Below are positions 1 through 5,874 of a stretch of DNA of 9,704 nucleotides, piece by piece. Made by a program: the position numbers and the translations under genes. Every line of letters starts with the position of its first letter. Position 1 is the stretch's first letter. Under the pieces are notes generated by a model. That model worked only from the letters and a program-made list of their open reading frames with translations, searched no databases and was not told the DNA's origin. Source of the DNA: Spirochaetae bacterium HGW-Spirochaetae-9 (GTDB lineage: Bacteria > Spirochaetota > Spirochaetia > Treponematales > Rectinemataceae); the NCBI GenBank assembly GCA_002839205.1, contig PGXP01000041.1, positions 1 to 9,704 on the forward strand. The letters run 5' to 3'.

Positions 1-462
1 CTTGTGGTCGGGCGTCTTTATCGTCGCCATGATGTTGCCGCCGATCGCCGGCCGCGTCTGCAGCAGAAGGCCCGTGCCTTCCTCGATGTCGAGTTCGGTG
101 CAGTCTGCCGTGAGCCCCGCGTGCAGCGTCACCGCGATGTGCGGCATCAGCGTCCGCCCCGAACTCGTCGCCGCCGCGAGGATGATCTGCGGCCTTCGTT
201 CCCTCGCAAGGGCCACGAGGGCTTTCGCGAAAGTCTCGCACACGAAATCGGCCAGTGCCGAATCCGCGACGCAGAGAACTTCGTCGGCGCCTCGCTCGAT
301 GAGTTCGCGCAACGCTTCATCGCCAATCTCATCGGCCAGGACAACAGAGACGAGCCTGACGCCCAGCTTGTCGGCCAGATGCCTGCCGCGCGCGAGAAGC
401 TCGAAGGAGACATTCTTCAGGCGGCCGCCCGACTGCTCCGCGATCGTCCATACGTCGTTCAT
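1..462 (-). CDS. etfA: Electron transfer flavoprotein alpha subunit, N-terminal part (cut by window edge)
   Basis: The FAD-binding subunit of the electron transfer flavoprotein pairs with EtfB to carry electrons between acyl-CoA or other flavin dehydrogenases and the respiratory or ferredoxin pool in the cytoplasm. The first 154 residues are visible and open to the window edge; the C-terminal FAD domain lies outside. Recognisable family motifs are ATSSGRTLMPHI (about 98-109), GLTADCTELD (116-125) and LLQTRPAIGGNIMATI (133-148). The start ATG at 462 follows the etfB stop by a single base. It has a GGGGGA Shine-Dalgarno-like run at 475-470, seven bases upstream and inside etfB, so translation is probably coupled. 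Long open frames on the plus strand across this region are antisense shadows. The identity is secure; what dehydrogenase it serves is not shown here. Confidence 0.94.
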   Translation of the reverse strand, partial: MNDVWTIAEQSGGRLKNVSFELLARGRHLADKLGVRLVSVVLADEIGDEALRELIERGADEVLCVADSALADFVCETFAKALVALARERRPQIILAAATSSGRTLMPHIAVTLHAGLTADCTELDIEEGTGLLLQTRPAIGGNIMATIKTPDHK

Positions 463-463
463 A

Positions 464-1318
464 TCAGCGTCCCCCGGCGTCAGCGCGAGCGCTGACAAGG
501 TCACGATCGGCGAGGAAGTCCACGAGCCGCTCCACGGCCAGAACCACGCCAGCCTCGTCGGCAGCCTTCACTGTCTCTCCGCCCCTCGTCACCTTCGGGT
601 AGAAAATCCTGGAAACCTTCGTAGGCGATCCCTTCAATCCAAGATACGCAGGATCGGCGTCGAGATCGGCCGCGGTGTAGACGGTGATTTTCGCCTGGCG
701 GGCGAATTTCTTGCCGCGCAGCGTCGGCAACCTCGGATTCGCCACTTCCTTCACGACGGTGAGGAGGCAGGGCAGATCCACCCGCACACGCTGGTAGCCT
801 TCCTCGACGAGCCGCCTGGCAATTATGCGCGACGCCACGGTGCCGCCGCTTTCGTCCGATGATTCGATCGATCCCACGTAGGTGAGGACCGGGATGTCGA
901 GCCAGGCCGCCATGCAGGGACCCACCTGCCCGGTATCGCCGTCGGTAGCCCTCTCCCCCGCGAGGATGAGATCGTAACGGCCCATCTCCGCGCTCATGCG
1001 CGCAACGGCGCGAGAGAGCGCGTAGGAGGTGGCCCAGGTATCAGAGCCCGAGAACGCCCTGTCGGTGATGAGGACGCCTGAGTCGCAGCCCATGGCCATC
1101 GCTTCCTTGAGGGCCTTGTCGGCCGCCGGCGGCCCCATGGTGAAGGCCGTCACCCGCCCCCCATGTTTTTCCTTGAGTCTGATGGCCAGTTCGATGGCGT
1201 AGAGGTCGAGGGGATTGATGATGCTGTCCACCCCCTCGCGAACCATGGTCCCCGTCACGGGGTCCATCTTCACCTTGTCGGTGTCCGGCACTTGCTTGAT
1301 GGCGACGAAGATTTCCAT
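464..1318 (-). CDS. etfB: Electron transfer flavoprotein beta subunit (FixA/EtfB)
   Basis: This is the nucleotide-binding beta subunit of the ETF heterodimer, 284 residues, slightly longer than the usual 250-265. It opens with MEIFVAIKQVPDT, the standard EtfB N-terminus. It carries ATDGDTGQVGP (124-134), the DGDT-QVGP form found in FixA and bifurcating ETFs rather than in mitochondrial-type EtfB. It also has the beta-subunit signature region with VVKEVANPRLPTLRGKK (188-204) and LGLKGSPTKVSRIFYPK (226-242). The frame stays open upstream to 1510, but the extra 64 residues look like noise. The ATG at 1318 has GGAG five bases upstream and matches the family start, so I chose it. It is the first gene of an etfB-etfA operon, with the next start one base after its TGA. 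Function is certain; the bifurcating subtype is inference. Confidence 0.96.
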   Translation of the reverse strand: MEIFVAIKQVPDTDKVKMDPVTGTMVREGVDSIINPLDLYAIELAIRLKEKHGGRVTAFTMGPPAADKALKEAMAMGCDSGVLITDRAFSGSDTWATSYALSRAVARMSAEMGRYDLILAGERATDGDTGQVGPCMAAWLDIPVLTYVGSIESSDESGGTVASRIIARRLVEEGYQRVRVDLPCLLTVVKEVANPRLPTLRGKKFARQAKITVYTAADLDADPAYLGLKGSPTKVSRIFYPKVTRGGETVKAADEAGVVLAVERLVDFLADRDLVSARADAGGR

Positions 1319-1417
1319 TATCGCTCCGCTGAGTGATGTATATCGCGACCAGTGTCGCCGAAACGCCTGGGCTGGGCAAGAGGGAAAGATGAATCGATGC
1401 CACCAAGTCCAAACTGA

Positions 1418-1444
1418 ATTATCGCATCCATACGGCACTATCAA
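1418..1444 (-). promoter_or_regulatory. Candidate etfBA promoter
   Basis: Read on the minus strand there is TTGATA (1444-1439) and GATAAT (1423-1418), each five of six to the sigma-70 consensus, separated by 15 bases, which is shorter than ideal. This would give a leader of roughly 90 bases before the etfB ATG at 1318. A second, weaker -10-like TATACA lies at 1342-1337, close to the start, without a good -35. The call rests only on consensus matching. Confidence 0.3.
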
Positions 1445-1491
1445 AGAGCTGCTGATTCCAGCCCTTATATCAGCCGAGTCGGAGAATATGC

Positions 1492-1509
1492 TGTCGATTG
1501 TAATCGACA
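1492..1509. promoter_or_regulatory. Perfect 18-bp palindrome, candidate operator
   Basis: TGTCGATT-GT-AATCGACA has 8-bp arms that are perfectly complementary around a 2-base centre. It ends six bases before the -35-like box of the ATPase gene, where a repressor or activator dimer would normally bind. The half-site TGTCGA recurs at 1532-1537, just ahead of the -10-like box. No regulator is encoded next to it, and I cannot assign it to a known family. Confidence 0.5.
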
Positions 1510-1515
1510 CTTGTA

Positions 1516-1544
1516 TTGTTTTTTATAAGAATGTCGACTATACT
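1516..1544 (+). promoter_or_regulatory. Candidate promoter of the ATPase gene (leaderless geometry)
   Basis: TTGTTT (1516-1521) and TATACT (1539-1544) are separated by 17 bases, the ideal sigma-70 spacing. The -10 box ends six bases before the ATG at 1551, so transcription would begin at or next to the start codon. There is no Shine-Dalgarno before that ATG. An upstream in-frame ATG at 1488 has GGAG only three bases away, but using it would add residues that the protein family does not have. Confidence 0.5.
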
Positions 1545-1550
1545 TTGCTG

Positions 1551-2780
1551 ATGATTCAAAGACCATACTACATTGATGCTCTCAAAAAATCGATCGGTTC
1601 TCCATTGATCAAAGTGATCACTGGAATACGGCGTTCGGGGAAAAGTTCGCTTCTCGTATTGCTCGAAGAAAACCTCATAACCAGCGGTATCGAATTGAGC
1701 CGGATTCTTAAAGTGAATATGGAGTCTCTGGAATTTGATCACTTGAGAGAGTATGGAGCAATGTACCGCTATGTGAAGGAGCGGCTTCCGAAAGGTGGTT
1801 TCTTTCTCCTCGATGAAGCACAGGAGGTTTCAGGTTGGGAGCGGCTCGTATCATCCTTCCTGGCCGAGGGAAAGATTGAGTGCTTTGTTACAGGATCCAA
1901 CGCCTCGCTACTCAGATCAGAACTTGGCACTCTTCTTACTGGCCGTTACATCGAGTTTCCCGTATTACCGCTCACATTCAATGAGTATCTCGTTTTTCAG
2001 GCAGAACGTTCGAACAGCTTATATGGAAAGGAATCATCTCAACAGAACCAGCAGTCTCTTCTGGTTAGCTATATGCGCTTCGGGGGATTTCCAGCCATAC
2101 AGTTTTTAGACGATGACAATTCTATTGTGGCATACCTATCCACTCTCCTCGATAGTATTCTCCTTCGAGATGTGGTGAAAAAGCATACGATTCGTGACAC
2201 GGAAGCCTTGCGACGTATCCTTGCCTTTGCATTCGATAATGTCGGGAATATTACTTCTTCCAGACGGATCAGCGAATACTTTAAGTCCCAGCGTCGAACC
2301 GTTTCCATCGATACCGTCGCAAACTACCTTGGGTATCTCTGCGATGCGTTCGCGCTTCATAAAGTGCCCCGCTTCGACATAAAGGGCAAACAACGTCTGG
2401 AATTTTCGGAAAAGTATTATGCAGGTGATCTTGGTTTGCGTAATGCCCTGTTAGGGTACCGCAGCAGCGATATTTCTGGTCTCATCGAGAATATAGTGTT
2501 CCTTGAACTTTTGCATCGTGGCTATAAAGTTTCGGTGGGCATCATTGGCAGTCTTGAAGTGGATTTCATCGCAGAAAAATCAGGGCAAAAAGTGTATTTT
2601 CAGATTTGTGTATCTATGGATGATCCTTTGACTATGGAACGGGAATTCGGTTCACTTGAGCGGATCGACGATCATTGGCCTAAAACCATCATCACGTACA
2701 TGCCGGTTCCCTTATCTGGCAGATCAGGGATTCAGGTGGTTACACTCAATGATTTTCTTATGGAACCCACTCAGCTTTGA
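1551..2780 (+). CDS. AAA_14 / DUF4143 ATP-binding protein
   Basis: This is a 409-residue P-loop ATPase of the widespread AAA_14 plus DUF4143 family, whose cellular role is unknown. The Walker A motif is GIRRSGKSS (25-33), Walker B is FFLLDEAQ (84-91), and a sensor-like TGSN sits at 114-117. These are followed by the family landmarks GRYIEFPVLPLTFNEY (131-146), YYAGDLGLRNA (289-299) and ENIVFLELLHRGYKV (313-327). The C-terminal part (about 310-380) resembles a restriction-endonuclease fold, with EVDFIAE (336-342) followed by FQIC (350-353), so the usual ExK catalytic pair is not present. The frame is open back to 1215, but relatives begin at the MIQRPYY sequence, so I chose 1551. Base composition is much more AT-rich than in its neighbours (25 of 60 GC at 2221-2280), and it stands alone between unrelated genes, which suggests horizontal acquisition. 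Confidence 0.9.
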   Translation: MIQRPYYIDALKKSIGSPLIKVITGIRRSGKSSLLVLLEENLITSGIELSRILKVNMESLEFDHLREYGAMYRYVKERLPKGGFFLLDEAQEVSGWERLVSSFLAEGKIECFVTGSNASLLRSELGTLLTGRYIEFPVLPLTFNEYLVFQAERSNSLYGKESSQQNQQSLLVSYMRFGGFPAIQFLDDDNSIVAYLSTLLDSILLRDVVKKHTIRDTEALRRILAFAFDNVGNITSSRRISEYFKSQRRTVSIDTVANYLGYLCDAFALHKVPRFDIKGKQRLEFSEKYYAGDLGLRNALLGYRSSDISGLIENIVFLELLHRGYKVSVGIIGSLEVDFIAEKSGQKVYFQICVSMDDPLTMEREFGSLERIDDHWPKTIITYMPVPLSGRSGIQVVTLNDFLMEPTQL

Positions 2781-2806
2781 CCTGACAGGTAGCTCTACGA
2801 TATAGA
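2776..2806 (+). promoter_or_regulatory. Candidate promoter of the hydrolase gene
   Basis: TTTGAC (2776-2781) overlaps the stop codon of the ATPase gene and is followed 17 bases later by GATATA (2799-2804). Alternatively TTGACC (2777-2782) pairs with TATAGA (2801-2806) at 18 bases. A perfect 6-bp inverted repeat, TACGAT (2796-2801) and ATCGTA (2807-2812), overlaps the -10 region. It is too short and lacks a T-tract, so it is not a terminator for the ATPase gene. Confidence 0.4.
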
Positions 2807-2817
2807 ATCGTATCGAC

Positions 2818-2823
2818 AGGAGG
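2818..2823 (+). promoter_or_regulatory. Strong Shine-Dalgarno fixing the hydrolase start
   Basis: AGGAGG lies seven bases before the ATG at 2831. It is the best ribosome-binding site in the window and fixes that start. Confidence 0.85.
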
Positions 2824-2830
2824 AGAAGCC

Positions 2831-3673
2831 ATGAACGAAGATCGCTCCAGCTCATCGCCATTGAGGCGGCTTTCCACCCTGCTCCGGCCCGATGCCGAAG
2901 CGATGTGGAGAATCCCGCCCAAGGGCGCTCTCCCCATAAGGCTGGATCCGCCGGGAGCCCGCGAGGCGGTTCTCCTCCTCCACGGCTTTACGGGCTACCC
3001 GGGCGAGATGGAGCCGCTGGCGAAGGGCCTGGTTTCGGCGGGCTGGGCGGTGAGCGCGCCGCGGCTGCCGGGGCACGGCACCTGCAGGCGGGATTTTCTC
3101 CTCACGGGGGCGGAGGACTGGGCGCGGCGCGCCTACGATGCCTACCTCGAACTGCGTGCGGACTACGAGGTTGTCCATGTAGGCGGCCATTCGATGGGCG
3201 CACTCCTCGCCTCCTCAATAGCGGCGAGCTTCAGGGTTCCTCGGCTCATCCTCCTCGCGCCCGCCTTCGAGTTTTCGATCAGGCACATAGGGCTTACCTC
3301 GCTGATCGCTCCATTCAAGCCGGTGATCGCGGGCAACCGCAAGCCTTCGGCCTTCGACCTGGCGAGCCCGGAAAGGACAGCCCTCCATCCCGAATACTGG
3401 GCCGACGTGATGGTGGCGCCGGCGGCCGAGCTCATGCGGCTGAGGCGGCTGTGCCGGAAAAATATCGACCAATGCAGGTCGCGCATTTTGGTGATAGCGG
3501 GGGAAAAGGATACGTCGGTGCCTGTCGAGGTTATCGAGTACCTGCGCCGCGCGGCGCCCCTCGCGGCCTCCTTCGATTCGCGGGTCATCTCCGGGGCGCC
3601 GCACGTCTTCCCCTTCGACGGGCATGCGGCAGAGGCCGTCAGCCTCGTCCTGGAATGGATGGCTTCGCCTTGA
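2831..3673 (+). CDS. Alpha/beta-fold hydrolase (carboxylesterase / monoacylglycerol lipase-like)
   Basis: This predicted cytoplasmic serine hydrolase has 280 residues and no signal peptide. The oxyanion-hole motif is HGFTG (51-55). The nucleophile elbow is GHSMG with Ser121, the acid is Asp227 in VIAGEKDTSVP, and the base is His258 in SGAPHVFP. All are in the order and spacing of the Est30-type carboxylesterase and monoglyceride lipase group (LLLHGFTG start, short cap between about 145 and 210). The triad is complete, so it should be active on short or medium acyl esters; the physiological substrate cannot be read from sequence. It is flanked by unrelated genes and has its own promoter candidate and strong ribosome-binding site, so it is probably monocistronic. 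The first 45 residues before the fold are unlike the compact family start and may be a loosely ordered tail. Confidence 0.9.
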   Translation: MNEDRSSSSPLRRLSTLLRPDAEAMWRIPPKGALPIRLDPPGAREAVLLLHGFTGYPGEMEPLAKGLVSAGWAVSAPRLPGHGTCRRDFLLTGAEDWARRAYDAYLELRADYEVVHVGGHSMGALLASSIAASFRVPRLILLAPAFEFSIRHIGLTSLIAPFKPVIAGNRKPSAFDLASPERTALHPEYWADVMVAPAAELMRLRRLCRKNIDQCRSRILVIAGEKDTSVPVEVIEYLRRAAPLAASFDSRVISGAPHVFPFDGHAAEAVSLVLEWMASP

Positions 3674-3695
3674 AGTGGATGGCTTCCCACTGAAC
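3656..3695 (+). repeat. Diverged 20-bp tandem duplication across the hydrolase stop codon
   Basis: Two adjacent 20-base units, 3656-3675 and 3676-3695, match at 16 of 20 positions and share TGGATGGCTTC at their starts. Each contains a TGA stop. In its own frame the first encodes ...EWMASP-stop and the second would encode ...KWMASH-stop, so the gene's last codons and terminator have been copied. The second copy overlaps the -35-like element of the moxR promoter candidate. Confidence 0.7.
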
Positions 3696-3719
3696 AGGCC
3701 GGCCGGCCCGTGATATAGT
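3691..3719 (+). promoter_or_regulatory. Candidate promoter of the moxR operon (leaderless geometry)
   Basis: TGAACA (3691-3696, four of six to consensus) and TATAGT (3714-3719, five of six) are separated by 17 bases. The -10 box ends six bases before the moxR ATG at 3726, and no purine-rich Shine-Dalgarno lies between them. The spacer holds GGCC three times in a row (3697-3708), a 12-bp self-complementary run that could also form a hairpin at the end of the hydrolase transcript. Confidence 0.45.
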
Positions 3720-3725
3720 CGCCCT

Positions 3726-4664
3726 ATGCCCGCAATCAATGAAAGCGCATCCATCATAGAAAACGCTGCCCGCGTCATCGTGGGCAAGAAACGCGTCCTG
3801 GAACTGATGACTGTAGCCCTCCTCGCCGAAGGCCATGTCCTCCTGGAGGACGTTCCCGGCCTCGGAAAGACGGTGATGGCCAAGGCTCTCGCCCGCAGCA
3901 TCGGCGGGGTATTCAGGCGCATCCAGTTCACGCCCGACCTTCTGCCTTCCGACGTAACAGGATTTTCCATCTATAACCAGAAATCGGGCGATTTCGTCTT
4001 CCATCCCGGCCCCGTCATGTCGAACATCCTCCTGGCCGACGAGATAAACAGAACGATACCCCGCACCCAGGCAAGCCTCCTCGAGAGCATGGGCGAATTC
4101 CAGGTGACCGTCGACGGTACAACCCTCGACCTGCCCAGACCTTTCTTCGTGATCGCCACCCAGAATCCCATCGAGATGGACGGCACTTTCCCCCTGCCCG
4201 AAGCCCAGCTCGACCGCTTCCTGATGAAGATCGACATCGGCTATCCGAACCGGGAAGAGGAGCTGGCCATACTCGACCGCTTCACCCAGGATGATCCCCT
4301 TCTCGGACTGGAAGCCGTTTCCAGCCCCGAACGCATCGTCGAGCTGCAGAAGATGAGGGGAAGCGTCAGAGTCGCCGACCCGGTGCGCGAATACATAGCC
4401 GACCTCGTGGCGGCCACCCGGAGCCATCCTAAGGTGCGCTATGGCGCGAGCCCCCGAGGCTCCCTCGGCCTCATCCGCTCCGCCCAGGCCCTCGCCGCCG
4501 TGCGGGGCCGCGACTATGTTCTCCCCGACGATGTGAAGGAGCTGGCCGGTCCCGTGTTGACGCACAGGATTATCCTCCGCCATGAGGAGAGGGCCAAGGG
4601 AGCCTCGGCGGGCGCCGTTATCGCGGAAATCCTCGACAAGGTGGCCGTGCCCTCGCCGGTCTGA
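3726..4664 (+). CDS. MoxR-family AAA+ ATPase
   Basis: This 312-residue MoxR ATPase is a chaperone-like AAA+ protein that usually acts with a DUF58 or VWA-domain partner to assemble or activate envelope or metal-binding complexes. The P-loop is EDVPGLGKT (41-49) and Walker B is ILLADEINR (101-109). Sensor 1 is IATQNP (143-148), the arginine-finger region is LPEAQLDRF (157-165), and sensor 2 is GASPRGSLGLI (240-250); all are intact. Length and N-terminus (INESASIIENAARVIVGKK) fit the family, so the ATG at 3726 is the expected start despite the missing Shine-Dalgarno. Its TGA is followed after one base by the start of the DUF58 gene, so the two are almost certainly co-transcribed and coupled. 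The exact MoxR subfamily and the client complex are not determined. Confidence 0.95.
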   Translation: MPAINESASIIENAARVIVGKKRVLELMTVALLAEGHVLLEDVPGLGKTVMAKALARSIGGVFRRIQFTPDLLPSDVTGFSIYNQKSGDFVFHPGPVMSNILLADEINRTIPRTQASLLESMGEFQVTVDGTTLDLPRPFFVIATQNPIEMDGTFPLPEAQLDRFLMKIDIGYPNREEELAILDRFTQDDPLLGLEAVSSPERIVELQKMRGSVRVADPVREYIADLVAATRSHPKVRYGASPRGSLGLIRSAQALAAVRGRDYVLPDDVKELAGPVLTHRIILRHEERAKGASAGAVIAEILDKVAVPSPV

Positions 4665-4665
4665 G

Positions 4666-5874
4666 ATGGATACAAAACTGAAGGCAGCCAAGGGCTCGTA
4701 CAGCGTCTCCAGCTATTTTGTCATAACCATATCTTTGGCTTTACTGGGCTTCATCGCCTTCATAGCCGCGGCAGCTTCATCCCTGATGCTCGCCTCCTTC
4801 GCGGCAATGGCCTTCCTTTTAATGCTGGCCATGCGGCTCTGGGGAAGGTTCAGCCTCGCCCGCCTCGAGGTGACGCTTTCCTGCTCGGGCGACCGCCTTT
4901 TCTGCGGCGATCGTTTTTCGCTGGGCGCCGAAATTCATAACAGAAAGCCGCTCCCTGTCTGGATGCGCCTTTCCCTGAAGCGTCCCGAAGCCTTGAGCAC
5001 AACAGCCGCTGCGGAGAGCATCGAGAGCATTGAAGGCGAGAGCGGTCTCCTCCCCTTCGGCAAAATTTCAGGCGCATGGAGCTTTACGGCCGAGCGAAGG
5101 GGCGTCTTTGTCCTGGGTCCGGCTACCCTTGGGGCGAGCGACATCCTCGACCTGTGCAGGATGGAAAAAATTCTCCCCTTCAAGCGCGACATCGTCGTGT
5201 ATCCGCGCATCATCGCGTTGGGCGATCTCGATCTGCCCTTCAGGGATTATTTCGGCATCCACCCATCGAAGGGCATCATCGAAGATCCGGCTTGGTATGA
5301 GGGCACACGGGAATACTCGGGCAACAAGCCCGCGCGCAACATCCACTGGAAGGCGAGCGCCCGACTCGGCGTTCTGCAGGAAAAAATTTTCGAGCCCACG
5401 ACCCACCAGAAAATATTCTTTCTCGTGGACGGGGAAGGCTTCAGGCGAGCCGAAGATGCTCCAGGCTTCGAATCGGCGCTGGAGGTTGCGGCATCCCTTC
5501 TTGCGCGTTTCGCGGAACGGGGAGCTTCTTTCGCCCTCGCCACCGACAGGCGGGTACAGGGCTTTCCCGCCGTCCTGCCTCTCGGGCGGGGTCCCGAGCA
5601 TCTGGGTATGGCCCTGGAACTCCTTGCGCGCTGCGCCTTCGATCATGGCCAGGCCATGCTTCCCCTCATCGAAGGGGTGAGCCATCAAGGTGCGGGCTTC
5701 GTGGTGATCGCGCGCAAGCCGGGCGAAATGATGAAAAAATTCTATACCCTGCCCGCGACGCGCCGGGACAAGGTGATGTTCGTTTTCGCAGAGGATGTAA
5801 TCAGCGGCGAGGAGACTGCATACCGTTTCACGACCTTCGGCGCCCTTCGTGCGGGCAGGGAGGAAGTCCGATGA
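4666..5874 (+). CDS. DUF58 domain membrane-anchored protein
   Basis: This 402-residue partner of MoxR belongs to the DUF58 family, whose members often carry a VWA-like fold at the C-terminus. Two hydrophobic segments (about 17-36 and 39-56) anchor it in the membrane. A beta-rich stretch (66-180) follows, then the DUF58 core with DPAWYEGTREYSGNKPARNI (207-226) and HWKASARLGVLQEKIFEPT (227-245). The VWA-like region begins FFLVDGEGF (251-259), where DGEGF replaces the metal-binding DxSxS motif, so the MIDAS site looks degenerate. The ATG at 4666 sits one base after the moxR stop; a longer reading of the frame back to 4582 would overlap moxR and adds nothing family-like. Its stop overlaps the next start by four bases (ATGA). 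The role in the module is inferred from the family. Confidence 0.93.
   Translation: MDTKLKAAKGSYSVSSYFVITISLALLGFIAFIAAAASSLMLASFAAMAFLLMLAMRLWGRFSLARLEVTLSCSGDRLFCGDRFSLGAEIHNRKPLPVWMRLSLKRPEALSTTAAAESIESIEGESGLLPFGKISGAWSFTAERRGVFVLGPATLGASDILDLCRMEKILPFKRDIVVYPRIIALGDLDLPFRDYFGIHPSKGIIEDPAWYEGTREYSGNKPARNIHWKASARLGVLQEKIFEPTTHQKIFFLVDGEGFRRAEDAPGFESALEVAASLLARFAERGASFALATDRRVQGFPAVLPLGRGPEHLGMALELLARCAFDHGQAMLPLIEGVSHQGAGFVVIARKPGEMMKKFYTLPATRRDKVMFVFAEDVISGEETAYRFTTFGALRAGREEVR

Noticed and set aside
2..862. A long plus-strand open frame (286 codons) across etfA and etfB
   Set aside because: It is antisense to two secure genes, is rich in Arg and Ser with no recognisable domain, and is typical of spurious frames in GC-rich DNA.
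1319..1510. A 64-residue N-terminal extension of EtfB
   Set aside because: The family begins at MEIFVAIKQVP, which has its own GGAG. The extension is low in similarity to anything expected and overlaps the divergent promoter region.
2796..2812. Inverted repeat TACGAT/ATCGTA as a terminator of the ATPase gene
   Set aside because: Six-base AT-rich stem, no T-tract, and it overlaps a better-supported promoter.
2905..3693. A second long plus-strand frame within the hydrolase gene
   Set aside because: It is an out-of-frame shadow, Gly/Arg/Pro-rich, while the hydrolase frame has a full catalytic triad and a strong ribosome-binding site. Only its last codons matter, as part of the tandem duplication.
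3639..4691. A 350-codon minus-strand open frame opposite moxR
   Set aside because: It lies wholly antisense to an intact MoxR ATPase with all motifs; its composition (Gly/His/Glu-rich) mirrors the coding strand and shows no domain.
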